From an uncultured Lachnospiraceae bacterium (lineage in GTDB: Bacteria > Bacillota > Clostridia > Lachnospirales > Lachnospiraceae), in NCBI GenBank assembly GCA_946549155.1, contig CAMNQN010000004.1, forward strand, positions 1-29,964: DNA of 29,964 bases, read 5' to 3'. A model generated the notes under the pieces. It worked only from the letters and a program-made list of their open reading frames with translations, made no database searches and was not told where the DNA came from. Each line of letters opens with the position of its first letter. Positions within the stretch are counted from its first letter, which is position 1. The position numbers and the translations under genes were made by a program. Shown here piece after piece: positions 1 to 7,864 of this stretch.

Positions 1-24
1 ATGTGGCCCTGCCGTCCCGCCTCA

Positions 25-53
25 TCCTGCGTCCGGGTAATTAACAAAACACG
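25..53. repeat. left arm of a 29-base inverted repeat at the window ends
   Basis: The reverse complement of this stretch matches 29874-29902 at 27 of 29 bases, and similarity continues weakly outwards. It lies just past the 3' end of the eutQ-like gene. The two copies are in opposite orientation and about 29.8 kb apart. It may be a dispersed intergenic repeat of this genome; nothing seen identifies it as a transposon end. Confidence 0.6.
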
Positions 54-69
54 AACATAACGTTCCGGC

Positions 70-501
70 TCAGGTGGCCGAATACCTGAAATAAGCGTAG
101 CGGGTCTTATCTGGAGTCTGGAAATGTATGTGGCTGCCCCCGGGGATATAGATGATATCTCCCGGGCCTCCGGATATGACTCTTCCGTCGCTCCCGATTT
201 TCAGCTCTCCCTCGAAGATCACATCGTACTCGTCGCAGGTCAGCGTCCGCTCAAAGCTGGTGTGATCCAGTTCCATGATGCCGCAGCCCATGCGGGGCGC
301 TTCCTCCGGCGTCACCACATCCTTTTGCGTTACGCCCTCCTGTCCGGAGGGTTCGCACTTTACGGTGGAAGTTCTGATCCCGATGACGCCGCTGGGATCA
401 ACAATTTTTTCAAACCCGCAGTCCGGCCTTTTTTGCTCCTGTGCGGCGGTTTCCAGCACTTTCATTATGATCTCCCGAATCAATTCTTCACTCATATTCA
501 T
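70..501 (-). CDS. eutQ: EutQ-like cupin protein of the BMC locus
   Basis: 143 residues. The C-terminal half (about residues 70-143) reads as the EutQ cupin: the MGCGIMELD and TLTCDEYDVIFEGEL segments, then GGPGDIIYIPGGSHIHF. EutQ homologues are cytosolic BMC accessory proteins. Acetate kinase activity has been reported for the Salmonella protein, so it could convert the acyl phosphate made by PduL to acid plus ATP here, which is inferred. The first ~18 residues (MSEELIREIIMKVLETA) form a short amphipathic helix followed by a polar linker, like an encapsulation peptide. The first ATG is chosen because an AGAGGA site sits 8-9 bases upstream; a second in-frame ATG follows two codons later. It is the last gene of the minus-strand BMC cluster in this window, 127 bases after the broken tandem shell gene. 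Confidence 0.85.
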   Translation of the reverse strand: MNMSEELIREIIMKVLETAAQEQKRPDCGFEKIVDPSGVIGIRTSTVKCEPSGQEGVTQKDVVTPEEAPRMGCGIMELDHTSFERTLTCDEYDVIFEGELKIGSDGRVISGGPGDIIYIPGGSHIHFQTPDKTRYAYFRYSAT

Positions 502-537
502 ACTTGTGTCCTCTTTTTTTCGGTGTCTTACTCTTCA

Positions 538-602
538 CCGGCAGCCTGGGAGACAGGATATTGGCCGCAGGTGCTATTATGCGCCCATGACCGGGCTGCC
601 GG
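538..602 (-). other. inverted repeat between the broken BMC-T gene and eutQ
   Basis: A perfect 9-base inverted repeat (CCGGCAGCC at 538-546, GGCTGCCGG at 594-602) encloses 47 bases in the 127-base gap before eutQ. On the minus strand it is not followed directly by a T-run, so it is not a clear terminator. It may be an intra-operon mRNA structure separating eutQ expression from the genes upstream. Confidence 0.4.
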
Positions 603-628
603 AAGCATAAATACCCTGGCAAAAACCC

Positions 629-1112
629 CTACAGCAGGGAATCGAACAGTTTCTGATCCGGACGCGGAAGCACTGTGGTTCCCACCAGAAGCTCGCTTTC
701 CTTGGAAGCGGCCTCCACGGCGGCCTTTACAGCCGCCACATCGCCGGTCAGCGTCACATACCCTTTTCCTCCGATGGCATATCCGATATGTATCTCCATC
801 AGCGTAATGTCGGCCGCTTTCACCGCCTTATCCGCGGCGGTGATGGCTGAGGCCACGGAGTAAAATTACAGCGCTCCCACCGCTCCGTAATCCGAAACCT
901 GCGTCCACCACACATTCCCCTCCCCTGTGCAGGCCCTCCTTCATGGCTTCCTCCACATCGCTGGTGTCTCCCCCCACCAAAATCAGAAATTTTCCGGGAC
1001 AAACAGTGGAAGAACGGAGCAGGTCAATCTGTGCCGCCTTGACCATGTAATCACAGGTCTCAATGCCCCTTGCAATACTGTTTAACTCAACCATGCCAAT
1101 CGCCAGACTCAT
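629..1112 (-). pseudogene. pduT: broken PduT-type tandem-domain BMC shell protein (BMC-T)
   Basis: Two BMC domains are visible in different frames. Domain 1 starts at the ATG at 1112-1110 (an AAGGAG site lies upstream) and reads MSLAIGMVELNSIARGIE to GGECVVDA. It keeps Cys38 in the STVCPGKF segment, the position where PduT binds its pore [4Fe-4S] cluster. Domain 2 is in another frame (VSDYGAVGAL, stop, FYSVASAITAADKAVKA, then to LFDSLL) and ends at 629. Compared with PduT as I recall it, about 20 residues of inter-domain linker are missing, the frame is shifted, and a TAA at 868-866 replaces a residue that is Glu in the family motif. As it stands only domain 1 plus a short out-of-frame tail (94 residues, BMC-H size) would be made. 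True decay or an assembly error are both possible. Confidence 0.85.
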
Positions 1113-1116
1113 ATCC

Positions 1117-2508
1117 TCACTCCTTTCCGCCTCTGATACGCACGCCATTTGCCGTCGCTTTCTCCGCTTTGCATCTGATACGCGCGCCTTTTGCCGTCAC
1201 TTCCTCCACCACCCCGTCCACGCTGGAGTGAATGTTGGCTGAAAGTCCCTCCGCGGCCGCCGCCAGCAGCTCGCCCCTGCGAACCGCATCCCCGGCCTTC
1301 TTCACAGCTACGGCCGGTTTTCCGATATGCTGGGAGAAGGGGATAAACACCTGGTCCGGGCAAAGATCCCTGCACTCCTGCGGATGCTTTCCGTAATACC
1401 TGGTCAGGTCAAGCCTTGCCACCAGGCGGTTTGTGGGAGTCTTGCGCTCATCCGCAAACGCTCTTTTGCGGGCTTCGGGATTCTTCGGCGCCTGTATCCT
1501 CCGGTTCCGGAGTTCTCCCTTGATGTAATCGTTCACCCTGCGGGGGGAGAGGCCCATGGGGCACGCAAACAGCTCGCACACCCCGCAGCTGCAGCAGTTG
1601 GCCGCATCGCCAAACAGCTTTAAGTATTCCTCATTATCCTTCACGGCCTGTTCCCGCCACAGGTTCCGCATCACCAGATTGGGCCTCATCTGATGGCCGA
1701 TCTGATACCTGGGGCACAGGTCCGTGCACATCCTGCACTGAATGCAGGAGCTTCGGGTCTGCCGCTTTATGGTCTCCAGGGGAAGCGCCGCCTTCTTAAA
1801 CAGGTAATGGTCCCTGGGAAGTACCATGATATTTCCGGTGGTTTTCGTCACCACCGCCTGCTCCATGGCCCTCCGGTCCGTCAGTTGTCTGCCCATCATA
1901 GGGCCGCCCAGAATCAGGGCGAAATCAGAAATCAGGGGGCCGGCCGCCTCCACGCATTCCAGCACCGGTATGCCCAGCGGCACATGCAGAAGCACCGTCT
2001 GGCGCACCTCCCCCACCACGGACAGATATTTTCCCGTGACAGGCCTGCCCTCCAGGGCGTCGGCAATGTTCAGCACCGTGCCCACATTGTCCACCACACA
2101 GCCCACATCGGAGGGCAGCCCCCGCTCCGGAACGCTTCTTCCCGTCACCTGCTGTATCAGCGTCTGCTCGTCCCCCGCCGGATAGAAATATCTCAGCGGG
2201 AAGATCTCCACATCACTGCCGCTGGCTCTGACGGCCTCCTGCAGCGCGGCAATCTCCCTCTCATATCCGGCCTTCAGGGCGATCACCCTTCTGGAGGCTC
2301 CCAGGGAATCCCCAATCACCGGAACCGTCCGGACGATCCGTTCCGCCCAGGTACGGCACAAATATTTATCCGTCTCAATCAACGGCTCACATTCTACGGC
2401 GTTGACAATAAAATATTCCACCTTTGTATTCAGCTTCACATGGGTCGGAAAGCCGGCGCCTCCGGCTCCCACCACCCCTGCGGCCTTAACAGTTTCCACC
2501 AGGTTCAT
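1117..2508 (-). CDS. pduS: PduS/RnfC-like Fe-S electron-transfer protein
   Basis: 463 residues from the chosen start. The N-terminus carries the RnfC/NuoF-like nucleotide-binding signature (VGAGGAGFPTHVKL, residues about 13-26). Two ferredoxin-like cysteine sets follow: CIQCRMCTDLC near residues 255-265 and CCSCGVCELFAC near 305-316. A C-terminal biotinyl/lipoyl-like barrel (SSVDGVVEEV) closes the protein. PduS is a BMC-associated flavin and Fe-S protein thought to pass electrons from NADH or cobalamin across the shell with PduT. No cobalamin enzyme is visible here, so NAD+ regeneration is the more likely role (inference). The ATG at 2508 is preferred over the one at 2550 because AAGAGG lies just upstream and the conserved family start follows. 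The stop is 4 bases before the BMC-T start, so the two were co-translated. Confidence 0.88.
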   Translation of the reverse strand: MNLVETVKAAGVVGAGGAGFPTHVKLNTKVEYFIVNAVECEPLIETDKYLCRTWAERIVRTVPVIGDSLGASRRVIALKAGYEREIAALQEAVRASGSDVEIFPLRYFYPAGDEQTLIQQVTGRSVPERGLPSDVGCVVDNVGTVLNIADALEGRPVTGKYLSVVGEVRQTVLLHVPLGIPVLECVEAAGPLISDFALILGGPMMGRQLTDRRAMEQAVVTKTTGNIMVLPRDHYLFKKAALPLETIKRQTRSSCIQCRMCTDLCPRYQIGHQMRPNLVMRNLWREQAVKDNEEYLKLFGDAANCCSCGVCELFACPMGLSPRRVNDYIKGELRNRRIQAPKNPEARKRAFADERKTPTNRLVARLDLTRYYGKHPQECRDLCPDQVFIPFSQHIGKPAVAVKKAGDAVRRGELLAAAAEGLSANIHSSVDGVVEEVTAKGARIRCKAEKATANGVRIRGGKE

Positions 2509-2568
2509 ATGCGACCTCTTTTCTTCCTTATCCGGGAACAGCTCTTCCAAACTCCGGATCCTGGTATT

Positions 2569-3357
2569 CTATTCCTCCACCAGGCGGATGTTTCTCGACG
2601 ACACGGCATCCCTGGCCAACGCCGTCAGGATATTCCTCCCTGTAATGCGTATCACCTTCACATGATCCCGGCTGGCCTCAAGGATATCCCGCTCGGTAAT
2701 CGCCCGTTTGGAGAAGGTGATCTCCTTTTCCTCCAGGACACGTTCCGGGCCGCCTTCGCCCGCAGCGGCTCTGGCTTCCCCGGCTGCACGGCACGGCTCT
2801 GCCGCTGCGCAGCCCCCGCTCTCCGCAGAAGATGCCTCCTCCAGAATGCGGTCCTCCAGCTGGTCCATGGGGCAGATCCTCAGCCCCCAGGATACCAGTT
2901 TTGTCAGCTTCCCCTGCATCATGCAGGAATAGGAGCCCGCTTCCCCTGCCGGATACTGATAAAGCTCCACTTCCTCCCTGGGAACATACAGCCGTTTTCC
3001 CGACAGCAGGGCCCTGGCAGCCAGCTTCGTGTAGGGCGTATCTGTGATACCGGAGGCGATCCTGCACATGGCCTCCGTGGTCAGGTTAAACAGGACAACT
3101 ACATCGTATTGCTCCGGATCCACCTGATAATCCTGCGTCAGGGCACAGCAGGTCCGGTACCTCTCCCCGATCCGGCTGCTCTCCAGCAGCTTATGGCAGC
3201 GGCCGCCGTGCTCCGATGTCAGCGCCAGCAGGCCCGGCAGCCTCCCTAAAGTCTCCAGCGCCTCCAGCACCCGATCCGCCGTCACGGTCTCTCCGGTCCG
3301 GGCCAGCTCTTTTGCCACCCGGGCAATGATCTGCTCCATCCGTTCTTTCTTTTCCAC
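2569..3357 (-). CDS. BMC-associated flavoprotein-like accessory protein
   Basis: 262 residues if started at the GTG at 3357-3355, which has AAAGGAG five bases upstream; an ATG at 3339 is the alternative. The N-terminus (MEQIIARVAKELAR) is a short amphipathic helix like an encapsulation peptide. The middle has a Rossmann-like flavoprotein pattern: VVVLFNLTTEAMCRIASGI, then KLAARALLSGKRLYVPREEVEL. A low-complexity Ala/Glu/Gly linker (about residues 175-205) leads to a C-terminal segment (AITERDILEA to NILTALARDAV) also seen in other ethanolamine/propanediol accessory proteins. It resembles the hypothetical ethanolamine-utilisation family of clostridial BMC operons. The biochemical role is unknown; the position between eutJ and pduS suggests redox or cofactor handling. 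Confidence 0.65.
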   Translation of the reverse strand: MEKKERMEQIIARVAKELARTGETVTADRVLEALETLGRLPGLLALTSEHGGRCHKLLESSRIGERYRTCCALTQDYQVDPEQYDVVVLFNLTTEAMCRIASGITDTPYTKLAARALLSGKRLYVPREEVELYQYPAGEAGSYSCMMQGKLTKLVSWGLRICPMDQLEDRILEEASSAESGGCAAAEPCRAAGEARAAAGEGGPERVLEEKEITFSKRAITERDILEASRDHVKVIRITGRNILTALARDAVSSRNIRLVEE

Positions 3358-3420
3358 GTTGTCTCCTTTCCCTGAATAACAATCTCCCATCCGGGGCCAG
3401 GCTTCCCCGCCTTCCAAAGC

Positions 3421-4242
3421 TTATTCAGAAAGGATGCAGTTCATCGCAATCCCCGCAGGCGTCACCAGGAAAGGATTTTCCGGTTTGATGGTGCGGATGC
3501 CCGTCACCTTTTCAAAAATCGTCTCGATTCCTGTCAGACAGGTGGTTCCGCCGCACAGATAGATGGTGTCTGTCCGGGAGGGATCTATGTATTTTTTCAC
3601 GATGGTGGCCATCTTCTCGATCACCGGACGCACCACCGGCAAAATTTCCCTGTGCCTGGAATAATCCTGCTTGATTGCCTCTGCTTCCCCATAGGATATA
3701 TGATAATTTCCCGCCAGCACCAGCGAAAGATGGGTGCCTCCGGTGGGTTCATCCTCAATCTGAACCACCCTCCCGTCACGGAAGATGGCCAGCCCCGTGG
3801 TGCCCCCGCCTATATCCACCACCACTCCGTCGGATATCCGGTAGACAGAATTGGCCGCCGTGGGCTCATCCAGGACGTTGGTGACCTCAAAGCCCGCTGA
3901 CTCCGCCACATACCGGTGGGTCTGCACGCTGGACTGCGTACCTGCAGGCATGGCAATGGCACAGTGGGTCAGTTCCGCATCCAACCGCTGTTCCAGCCGC
4001 TCCTTCAGCTCCTTCACGATCCGGCAGGCGCCCCCGTAATCCACCACCACGCCGTCCCGCAGAACGTCCGCTGCCCTTTTTTCACAGGCCACCGGCTGAT
4101 TCTCCTCGTCCAGCACCACCAGAACGATAAATGCCGTTCCCAGATCCAGCCCGGTTTTAAGCCGCCCCGGGTGGGAAAGCACCATTTTCTCAGACTCCTC
4201 CACTCTGCTCATATACTCATTGACACGCTGCAAGTCCATCAT
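3421..4242 (-). CDS. eutJ: EutJ-like actin/Hsp70-fold ATPase of the BMC locus
   Basis: 273 residues. The actin-like ATPase signatures are in order: phosphate-1 GLDLGTAFIVLVVLD near residue 31, phosphate-2 VVVDIGGGTTGLAIF near 140, and adenosine motif LCGGTTCLTGIETIFEK near 228. EutJ proteins are thought to be chaperones or reactivation factors for BMC enzymes; the partner is not established. The ATG at 4242 is chosen because AAGGAG lies 10 bases upstream, whereas a longer reading from 4302 has no good ribosome site and would add a poorly conserved Lys/Arg/Gly-rich tail. It follows pduL by 86 bases and is 63 bases upstream of the flavoprotein gene. Confidence 0.85.
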   Translation of the reverse strand: MMDLQRVNEYMSRVEESEKMVLSHPGRLKTGLDLGTAFIVLVVLDEENQPVACEKRAADVLRDGVVVDYGGACRIVKELKERLEQRLDAELTHCAIAMPAGTQSSVQTHRYVAESAGFEVTNVLDEPTAANSVYRISDGVVVDIGGGTTGLAIFRDGRVVQIEDEPTGGTHLSLVLAGNYHISYGEAEAIKQDYSRHREILPVVRPVIEKMATIVKKYIDPSRTDTIYLCGGTTCLTGIETIFEKVTGIRTIKPENPFLVTPAGIAMNCILSE

Positions 4243-4328
4243 ATACCCCCAGCTCCTTTTCCCCTCTGTTTTTCGGCGTAGGGCACCGCTTCCTTCTTCC
4301 ATCCGCCGGCCAGTGCCTTTGCGCCCTT

Positions 4329-4973
4329 CTATATTCCCCGTCCGATTCCCTTCGTCTCCACCCGCCGCAGGATTCGTCCCAGGGTAAAGCCCTGCACCCC
4401 CGCCGCATTGGCCTCGTCGAAATCGATATGCATCCGGCAGGAAAAATTTCTGCTGACACGGATAATCACATCGTTGAAAATCACCGGACGGTCGCTGTAG
4501 ACCTCCACGGAAACCCGTTCCTTATCCTTTAAGTTCAGTCTCCGGGAATCCTCTTCCGTCACATGAATGTGATTGTGGGCGATGATCACGCCCTCCTTTA
4601 CCTCCAGCGTCCCGCAGGGGCCCTGGATGGTGATGGAACCGGAGCCCGCCAGGTCCCCCGATTCCCGCTTGGGAGCCTTTACGCCCAGGGCTACGCAGTC
4701 GCTTTTGGAAAGCTCCACCTGCGTGGCGCTGCGCACCGGCCCCAGAACCGCCACGCGTTCCATGGTTCCCTTAGGCCCCGCCAGTCTGACCCGCTGTCCG
4801 GAGAGAAACTGGCCCGGCTGGGACAGGGGGCGTGCCGGCTCCAGGATTGCTCCCCTGCCAAACAGCGTCTCCACATCCTGCTCCGTCAGATGGACGTGCT
4901 TCGCGGACACTTCAATTTCCACAAACCCGGCCATATGAATGACATCCACCACCGCCGTCACAAGATCCTTCAT
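4329..4973 (-). CDS. pduL: PduL-type phosphotransacylase
   Basis: 214 residues, the usual size for PduL with an N-terminal targeting helix. The family exchanges CoA for phosphate on acyl-CoA inside the BMC, recycling CoA and making acyl phosphate. Both Zn-binding His clusters are present: HVH (residues 26-28) and HNHIH (133-137), along with RSATQVE near 81, which matches the conserved Arg region. The first 13 residues (MKDLVTAVVDVIH) form an amphipathic encapsulation-type helix. The ATG directly abuts the TAG of the BMC-H gene, which indicates translational coupling. The substrate would be the acyl-CoA from the adjacent aldehyde dehydrogenase. Confidence 0.92.
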   Translation of the reverse strand: MKDLVTAVVDVIHMAGFVEIEVSAKHVHLTEQDVETLFGRGAILEPARPLSQPGQFLSGQRVRLAGPKGTMERVAVLGPVRSATQVELSKSDCVALGVKAPKRESGDLAGSGSITIQGPCGTLEVKEGVIIAHNHIHVTEEDSRRLNLKDKERVSVEVYSDRPVIFNDVIIRVSRNFSCRMHIDFDEANAAGVQGFTLGRILRRVETKGIGRGI

Positions 4974-5258
4974 CTACTTCTCCAGGGAAGGAAGGATAAC
5001 CTCCACTTCCTCGTGGGGTCTTGGGATGACATGTACGGAGACCAGCTCTCCCACCCGCTCCGCTGCCGCCGCTCCCGCGTCCGTAGCAGCCTTCACAGCG
5101 CCCACATCTCCGCGAACCATAACGGTTACCAGCCCTCCTCCCACGTGTACCTTACCGATTAAAGTCACGTTGGCCGCTTTCACCATCGCGTCCGCCGCCT
5201 CGATAGAAGCAACCAGACCCTTTGTCTCGATCATTCCCAGTGCCTGTGTAATAGCCAT
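4974..5258 (-). CDS. BMC-H hexameric shell protein (PduA/EutM-like)
   Basis: 94 residues, one complete BMC domain: ALGMIETKGLVASIEAADAMVKAANVTL, the pore loop VHVGGGLVTV around residues 38-46, and VHVIPRPHEEVE near the C-terminus. It forms the hexameric tiles of the facets; small polar substrates pass through the Gly-rich central pore. It is the only intact single-domain BMC-H gene in the window. AAAGGAG precedes the ATG at 5258. It is followed without a gap by pduL and preceded by the aldehyde dehydrogenase gene. Confidence 0.95.
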   Translation of the reverse strand: MAITQALGMIETKGLVASIEAADAMVKAANVTLIGKVHVGGGLVTVMVRGDVGAVKAATDAGAAAAERVGELVSVHVIPRPHEEVEVILPSLEK

Positions 5259-5315
5259 AATAAAAACTCCTTTCTCTCACTGCCTTCCGCTTTCTTCGCG
5301 TCTCTGCTCTCTTTG

Positions 5316-6797
5316 TCAGAAACCCTTCATTCTTGCAATCACATTCCGCACGATCTCGTCAATGTCGATCTCGCTTAAATCCACCGGATCGCGGCAAATG
5401 CCGTCTCTGCAGTCCGGAATCTCCGCCCGGATCTCATCCAGCTCTTTCCGCCCGTAAGCCACGTAGCGGAGATTCAGAAGCTGCATGGGGCCCACGTTCT
5501 CGGAGGTGGCGCTGCCGCCAATGGCGCCGCAGCCCAAGGTCAGCGCCGGCTGCAGGAACGTGGTGGCCCCGATGCCCCCCAGAGCGCTGGGGGTGTTCAC
5601 CATAATCCTGGACGCGGGTACCCGCTTCGCGAAATAATCCACTATACTGTCGTCATTGGTATGTATGGAGAAGGTATGTCCCGCCCCCTCGTAGTGGAGG
5701 ATGGTGCAGACCTTTTCGCAGACGTCCACGTAATCCGAACCGGTATAGAAACCCAGGATGGGCCCCAGCTTCTCGTTGGAGTAGGGATGCCCCCGCCCCA
5801 CGCCGTTCTCCCTGGCCACCAGCACCCTCGCCTCCGCCGGTACCCGGTCCAGATGCGCCAGGGAGGCGATGGTCTTTACATTTTTTCCCACAATCTCCGG
5901 ATTCATGGTACCGTTAGCCCTCAGGATAAAGCGTCCCAGCTGCTCCCGCTCCTGCTCATCCAGGAAGTATGCGCCCTGCCGCTCCATCTCCGCCTGTACC
6001 GCCGCCGCCATATCCTCATCACAGATAATGGACTGCTCCGACGCACAGATGGTGCCGTTGTCAAAGGTCTCGGAATCCATAATTCTCCTGACCGCCAGCG
6101 GCAGATCACAGGTTTTCTCCAGATAGGCCGGCCCGTTTCCCGGCCCCACGCCGATGGCCGGTGTGCCCGAGGAGTAGGCTGCCTTTACCATGGCGGAGCC
6201 GCCAGTGGCCAGAATCAGCGCGATATCCCTGTGGTGCATCAGCGAATTGGTGGCTTCCATCGTGGGAATGCTGATACAGGATACCAGATTCTCATCGGCT
6301 CCCGCCTCCGCGATGGCCTGCCGGATCACCTTCACCGTCTCCATAATGCTGCGAAGCGCTGTGGGATGAGGGGAAAACACAATGGCATTTCCAGATTTAA
6401 TGGCAATCTCCGCTTTATAGAGCGCCGTGGAGGTGGGATTTGTGGAGGGGATCAGTCCCGCAATCACGCCCACGGGAACCGCAATCACCCGCAACCCCTT
6501 CTCCTCGTCCCTGCTCAGCTCGCCGATGGTTTTCATATCCTTGATATGCTCATACACCCCGCGGCTTCCAAATACATTCTTTACAACCTTATCGTCCACG
6601 ACACCGAAACCGGTGTCCTCCTGAGCCATCTGCGCAAGGCGCCTGGCGTTGCGCACGCCGGCATCCGCGATTGACCTGACGATCCGGTCAACCTGCGCCT
6701 GATCCATGCGGGCCAGCTCCTTCTGAGCCTCCTTGGCGGATTCCACCAGCTCACGAACCTCCTGCATAGACATCAGATCTTTGTCTATCAATTTCAT
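5316..6797 (-). CDS. CoA-acylating aldehyde dehydrogenase, BMC cargo (PduP/EutE family)
   Basis: 493 residues. It converts an aldehyde plus CoA and NAD+ to acyl-CoA and NADH inside the shell. The catalytic Cys is Cys251 in NGTICASEQ, and the nucleotide-binding LATGGSAMVKAAYSSGTPAIG region is at about 196-216. The C-terminus ends with a linker and an amphipathic helix (IDIDEIVRNVIARMKGF), a C-terminal encapsulation peptide as in the fucose/rhamnose-type metabolosomes, whereas PduP carries its helix at the N-terminus. The ATG at 6797 has AAGGAG 10 bases upstream. The signature aldehyde is not shown by sequence; from the MtnK/MtnA/aldolase context it would be methylthioacetaldehyde or acetaldehyde. 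Confidence 0.93.
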   Translation of the reverse strand: MKLIDKDLMSMQEVRELVESAKEAQKELARMDQAQVDRIVRSIADAGVRNARRLAQMAQEDTGFGVVDDKVVKNVFGSRGVYEHIKDMKTIGELSRDEEKGLRVIAVPVGVIAGLIPSTNPTSTALYKAEIAIKSGNAIVFSPHPTALRSIMETVKVIRQAIAEAGADENLVSCISIPTMEATNSLMHHRDIALILATGGSAMVKAAYSSGTPAIGVGPGNGPAYLEKTCDLPLAVRRIMDSETFDNGTICASEQSIICDEDMAAAVQAEMERQGAYFLDEQEREQLGRFILRANGTMNPEIVGKNVKTIASLAHLDRVPAEARVLVARENGVGRGHPYSNEKLGPILGFYTGSDYVDVCEKVCTILHYEGAGHTFSIHTNDDSIVDYFAKRVPASRIMVNTPSALGGIGATTFLQPALTLGCGAIGGSATSENVGPMQLLNLRYVAYGRKELDEIRAEIPDCRDGICRDPVDLSEIDIDEIVRNVIARMKGF

Positions 6798-6876
6798 AAT
6801 GGCTTATCTCCTTACTGTTTGGGTGCTGCCTGATAAGATGGAAGGGGATTTCATGACAAATACCTCCCTTTAAAAA

Positions 6877-6905
6877 TTGAAGTTCCTTCCCAGTTATGCT
6901 ATAAT
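6877..6905 (+). promoter_or_regulatory. sigma-A-type promoter for the RlmI-like methyltransferase
   Basis: TTGAAG at 6877-6882, a 17-base spacer, and a perfect TATAAT at 6900-6905. Transcription would start near 6912, too close to the ATG at 6915 for a normal leader. This supports the downstream ATG at 6951. Confidence 0.7.
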
Positions 6906-6950
6906 GCGAAAAGAATGCGCTATACCGATATGGAAAGGATTTACAAACCA

Positions 6951-7808
6951 ATGTGGATTGCAGACAACTGGAAAGACTATGAAGTGCTTGATACCTCCCG
7001 GGGGGAAAAACTGGAGCGGTGGGGAAATTATCTTCTGGTACGCCCCGACCCTCAGGTAATCTGGGATACGCCCCGCAGGCATCCTGGCTGGAAAAAAAGG
7101 AACGGCCACTACCACCGCAGCCAGAGAGGAGGCGGGGAATGGGAGTTTTTTGACCTGCCGCAGCAGTGGAGCATTCATTACCGGGAGCTGACCTTTCATC
7201 TGAAGCCCTTCAGCTTTAAGCACACCGGACTGTTTCCGGAGCAGGCCGCCAACTGGGACTGGTTCTCCGAAAAGATCCGGAATGCCAACCGCCCCATCCG
7301 GGTGCTGAATCTTTTCGCCTACACCGGTGGAGCTACCCTAGCCGCCGCGGCCGCAGGAGCAGCCGTGACCCATGTGGACGCCTCCAAAGGAATGGTAAAC
7401 TGGGCCAGGGAAAACGCCGTCTCCTCCGGCCTGAAGGATGCTCCCATCCGCTGGCTGGTGGATGACTGCACGAAATTTGTGGAACGGGAAATCCGCCGTG
7501 GAAACCACTATGACGGCATTATCATGGACCCGCCTTCCTATGGACGGGGGCCCAGGGGAGAGATCTGGAAGATCGAAGAATCCATCCATCCCTTTATCCG
7601 CCTGGCCTCGCAGCTGCTCTCCGATGACCCGCTGTTTTTCCTGGTGAATTCCTATACCACCGGGCTGGCTCCCGCGGTGCTCACCTATCTGATCTCCACG
7701 GAGCTAAGAAGCCTGGGCGGGCATGTGGACGCACAGGAAATCGGGCTGCCCGTAAGAGAGAGCGGGCTGATACTGCCCTGCGGGGCTTCCGGAAGATGGG
7801 AGCGGTAA
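6951..7808 (+). CDS. RlmI-like class I SAM-dependent methyltransferase
   Basis: 285 residues from the chosen ATG, which has GGAAAGGA about 11 bases upstream; an earlier in-frame ATG at 6915 would lie at the predicted transcription start. An N-terminal domain (DYEVLDTSRGEKLERWGNYL) precedes the Rossmann fold with SAM motif NLFAYTGG (about 120-127), an acidic residue after motif II (HVDASKGMVNWARENA) and the catalytic DPPSYGRG (about 193-200). The family methylates rRNA bases or is uncharacterised. It lies on the plus strand inside the minus-strand BMC cluster, with its own promoter and likely terminator, so it is probably a housekeeping gene caught in the locus. The exact rRNA target cannot be named. 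Confidence 0.85.
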   Translation: MWIADNWKDYEVLDTSRGEKLERWGNYLLVRPDPQVIWDTPRRHPGWKKRNGHYHRSQRGGGEWEFFDLPQQWSIHYRELTFHLKPFSFKHTGLFPEQAANWDWFSEKIRNANRPIRVLNLFAYTGGATLAAAAAGAAVTHVDASKGMVNWARENAVSSGLKDAPIRWLVDDCTKFVEREIRRGNHYDGIIMDPPSYGRGPRGEIWKIEESIHPFIRLASQLLSDDPLFFLVNSYTTGLAPAVLTYLISTELRSLGGHVDAQEIGLPVRESGLILPCGASGRWER

Positions 7809-7825
7809 ACGCGGCAGTTTACGGG

Positions 7826-7847
7826 AAAGAGGCCCTCCGGCTTCTTT
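7826..7847 (+). terminator. probable terminator after the methyltransferase gene
   Basis: AAAGAGGCC and GGCTTCTTT pair over 9 bases (one G-U) around a CTCC loop, and the downstream arm ends in TTT followed by a pyrimidine-rich tract. It sits between convergent genes. The T-run is weak, so efficiency is uncertain. Confidence 0.45.
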
Positions 7848-7864
7848 CTCCCGCTTCTTAACGT

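Noticed and set aside
845..905. Programmed ribosomal frameshift joining the two BMC-T domains
   Set aside because: No slippery heptamer is seen, the second frame also has an in-frame TAA just before domain 2 resumes, and the linker is missing. Decay or error is simpler.
1693..3249. 518-codon open frame on the plus strand
   Set aside because: It is antisense to the clearly recognisable pduS and flavoprotein-like genes, has no family resemblance and is His/Arg/Pro-rich, as expected for a shadow frame in GC-rich DNA.
6915..6950. Earlier ATG of the methyltransferase as a leaderless start
   Set aside because: It lies about 3 bases after the predicted transcription start without a ribosome site, whereas the ATG at 6951 has GGAAAGGA upstream and begins the conserved region.
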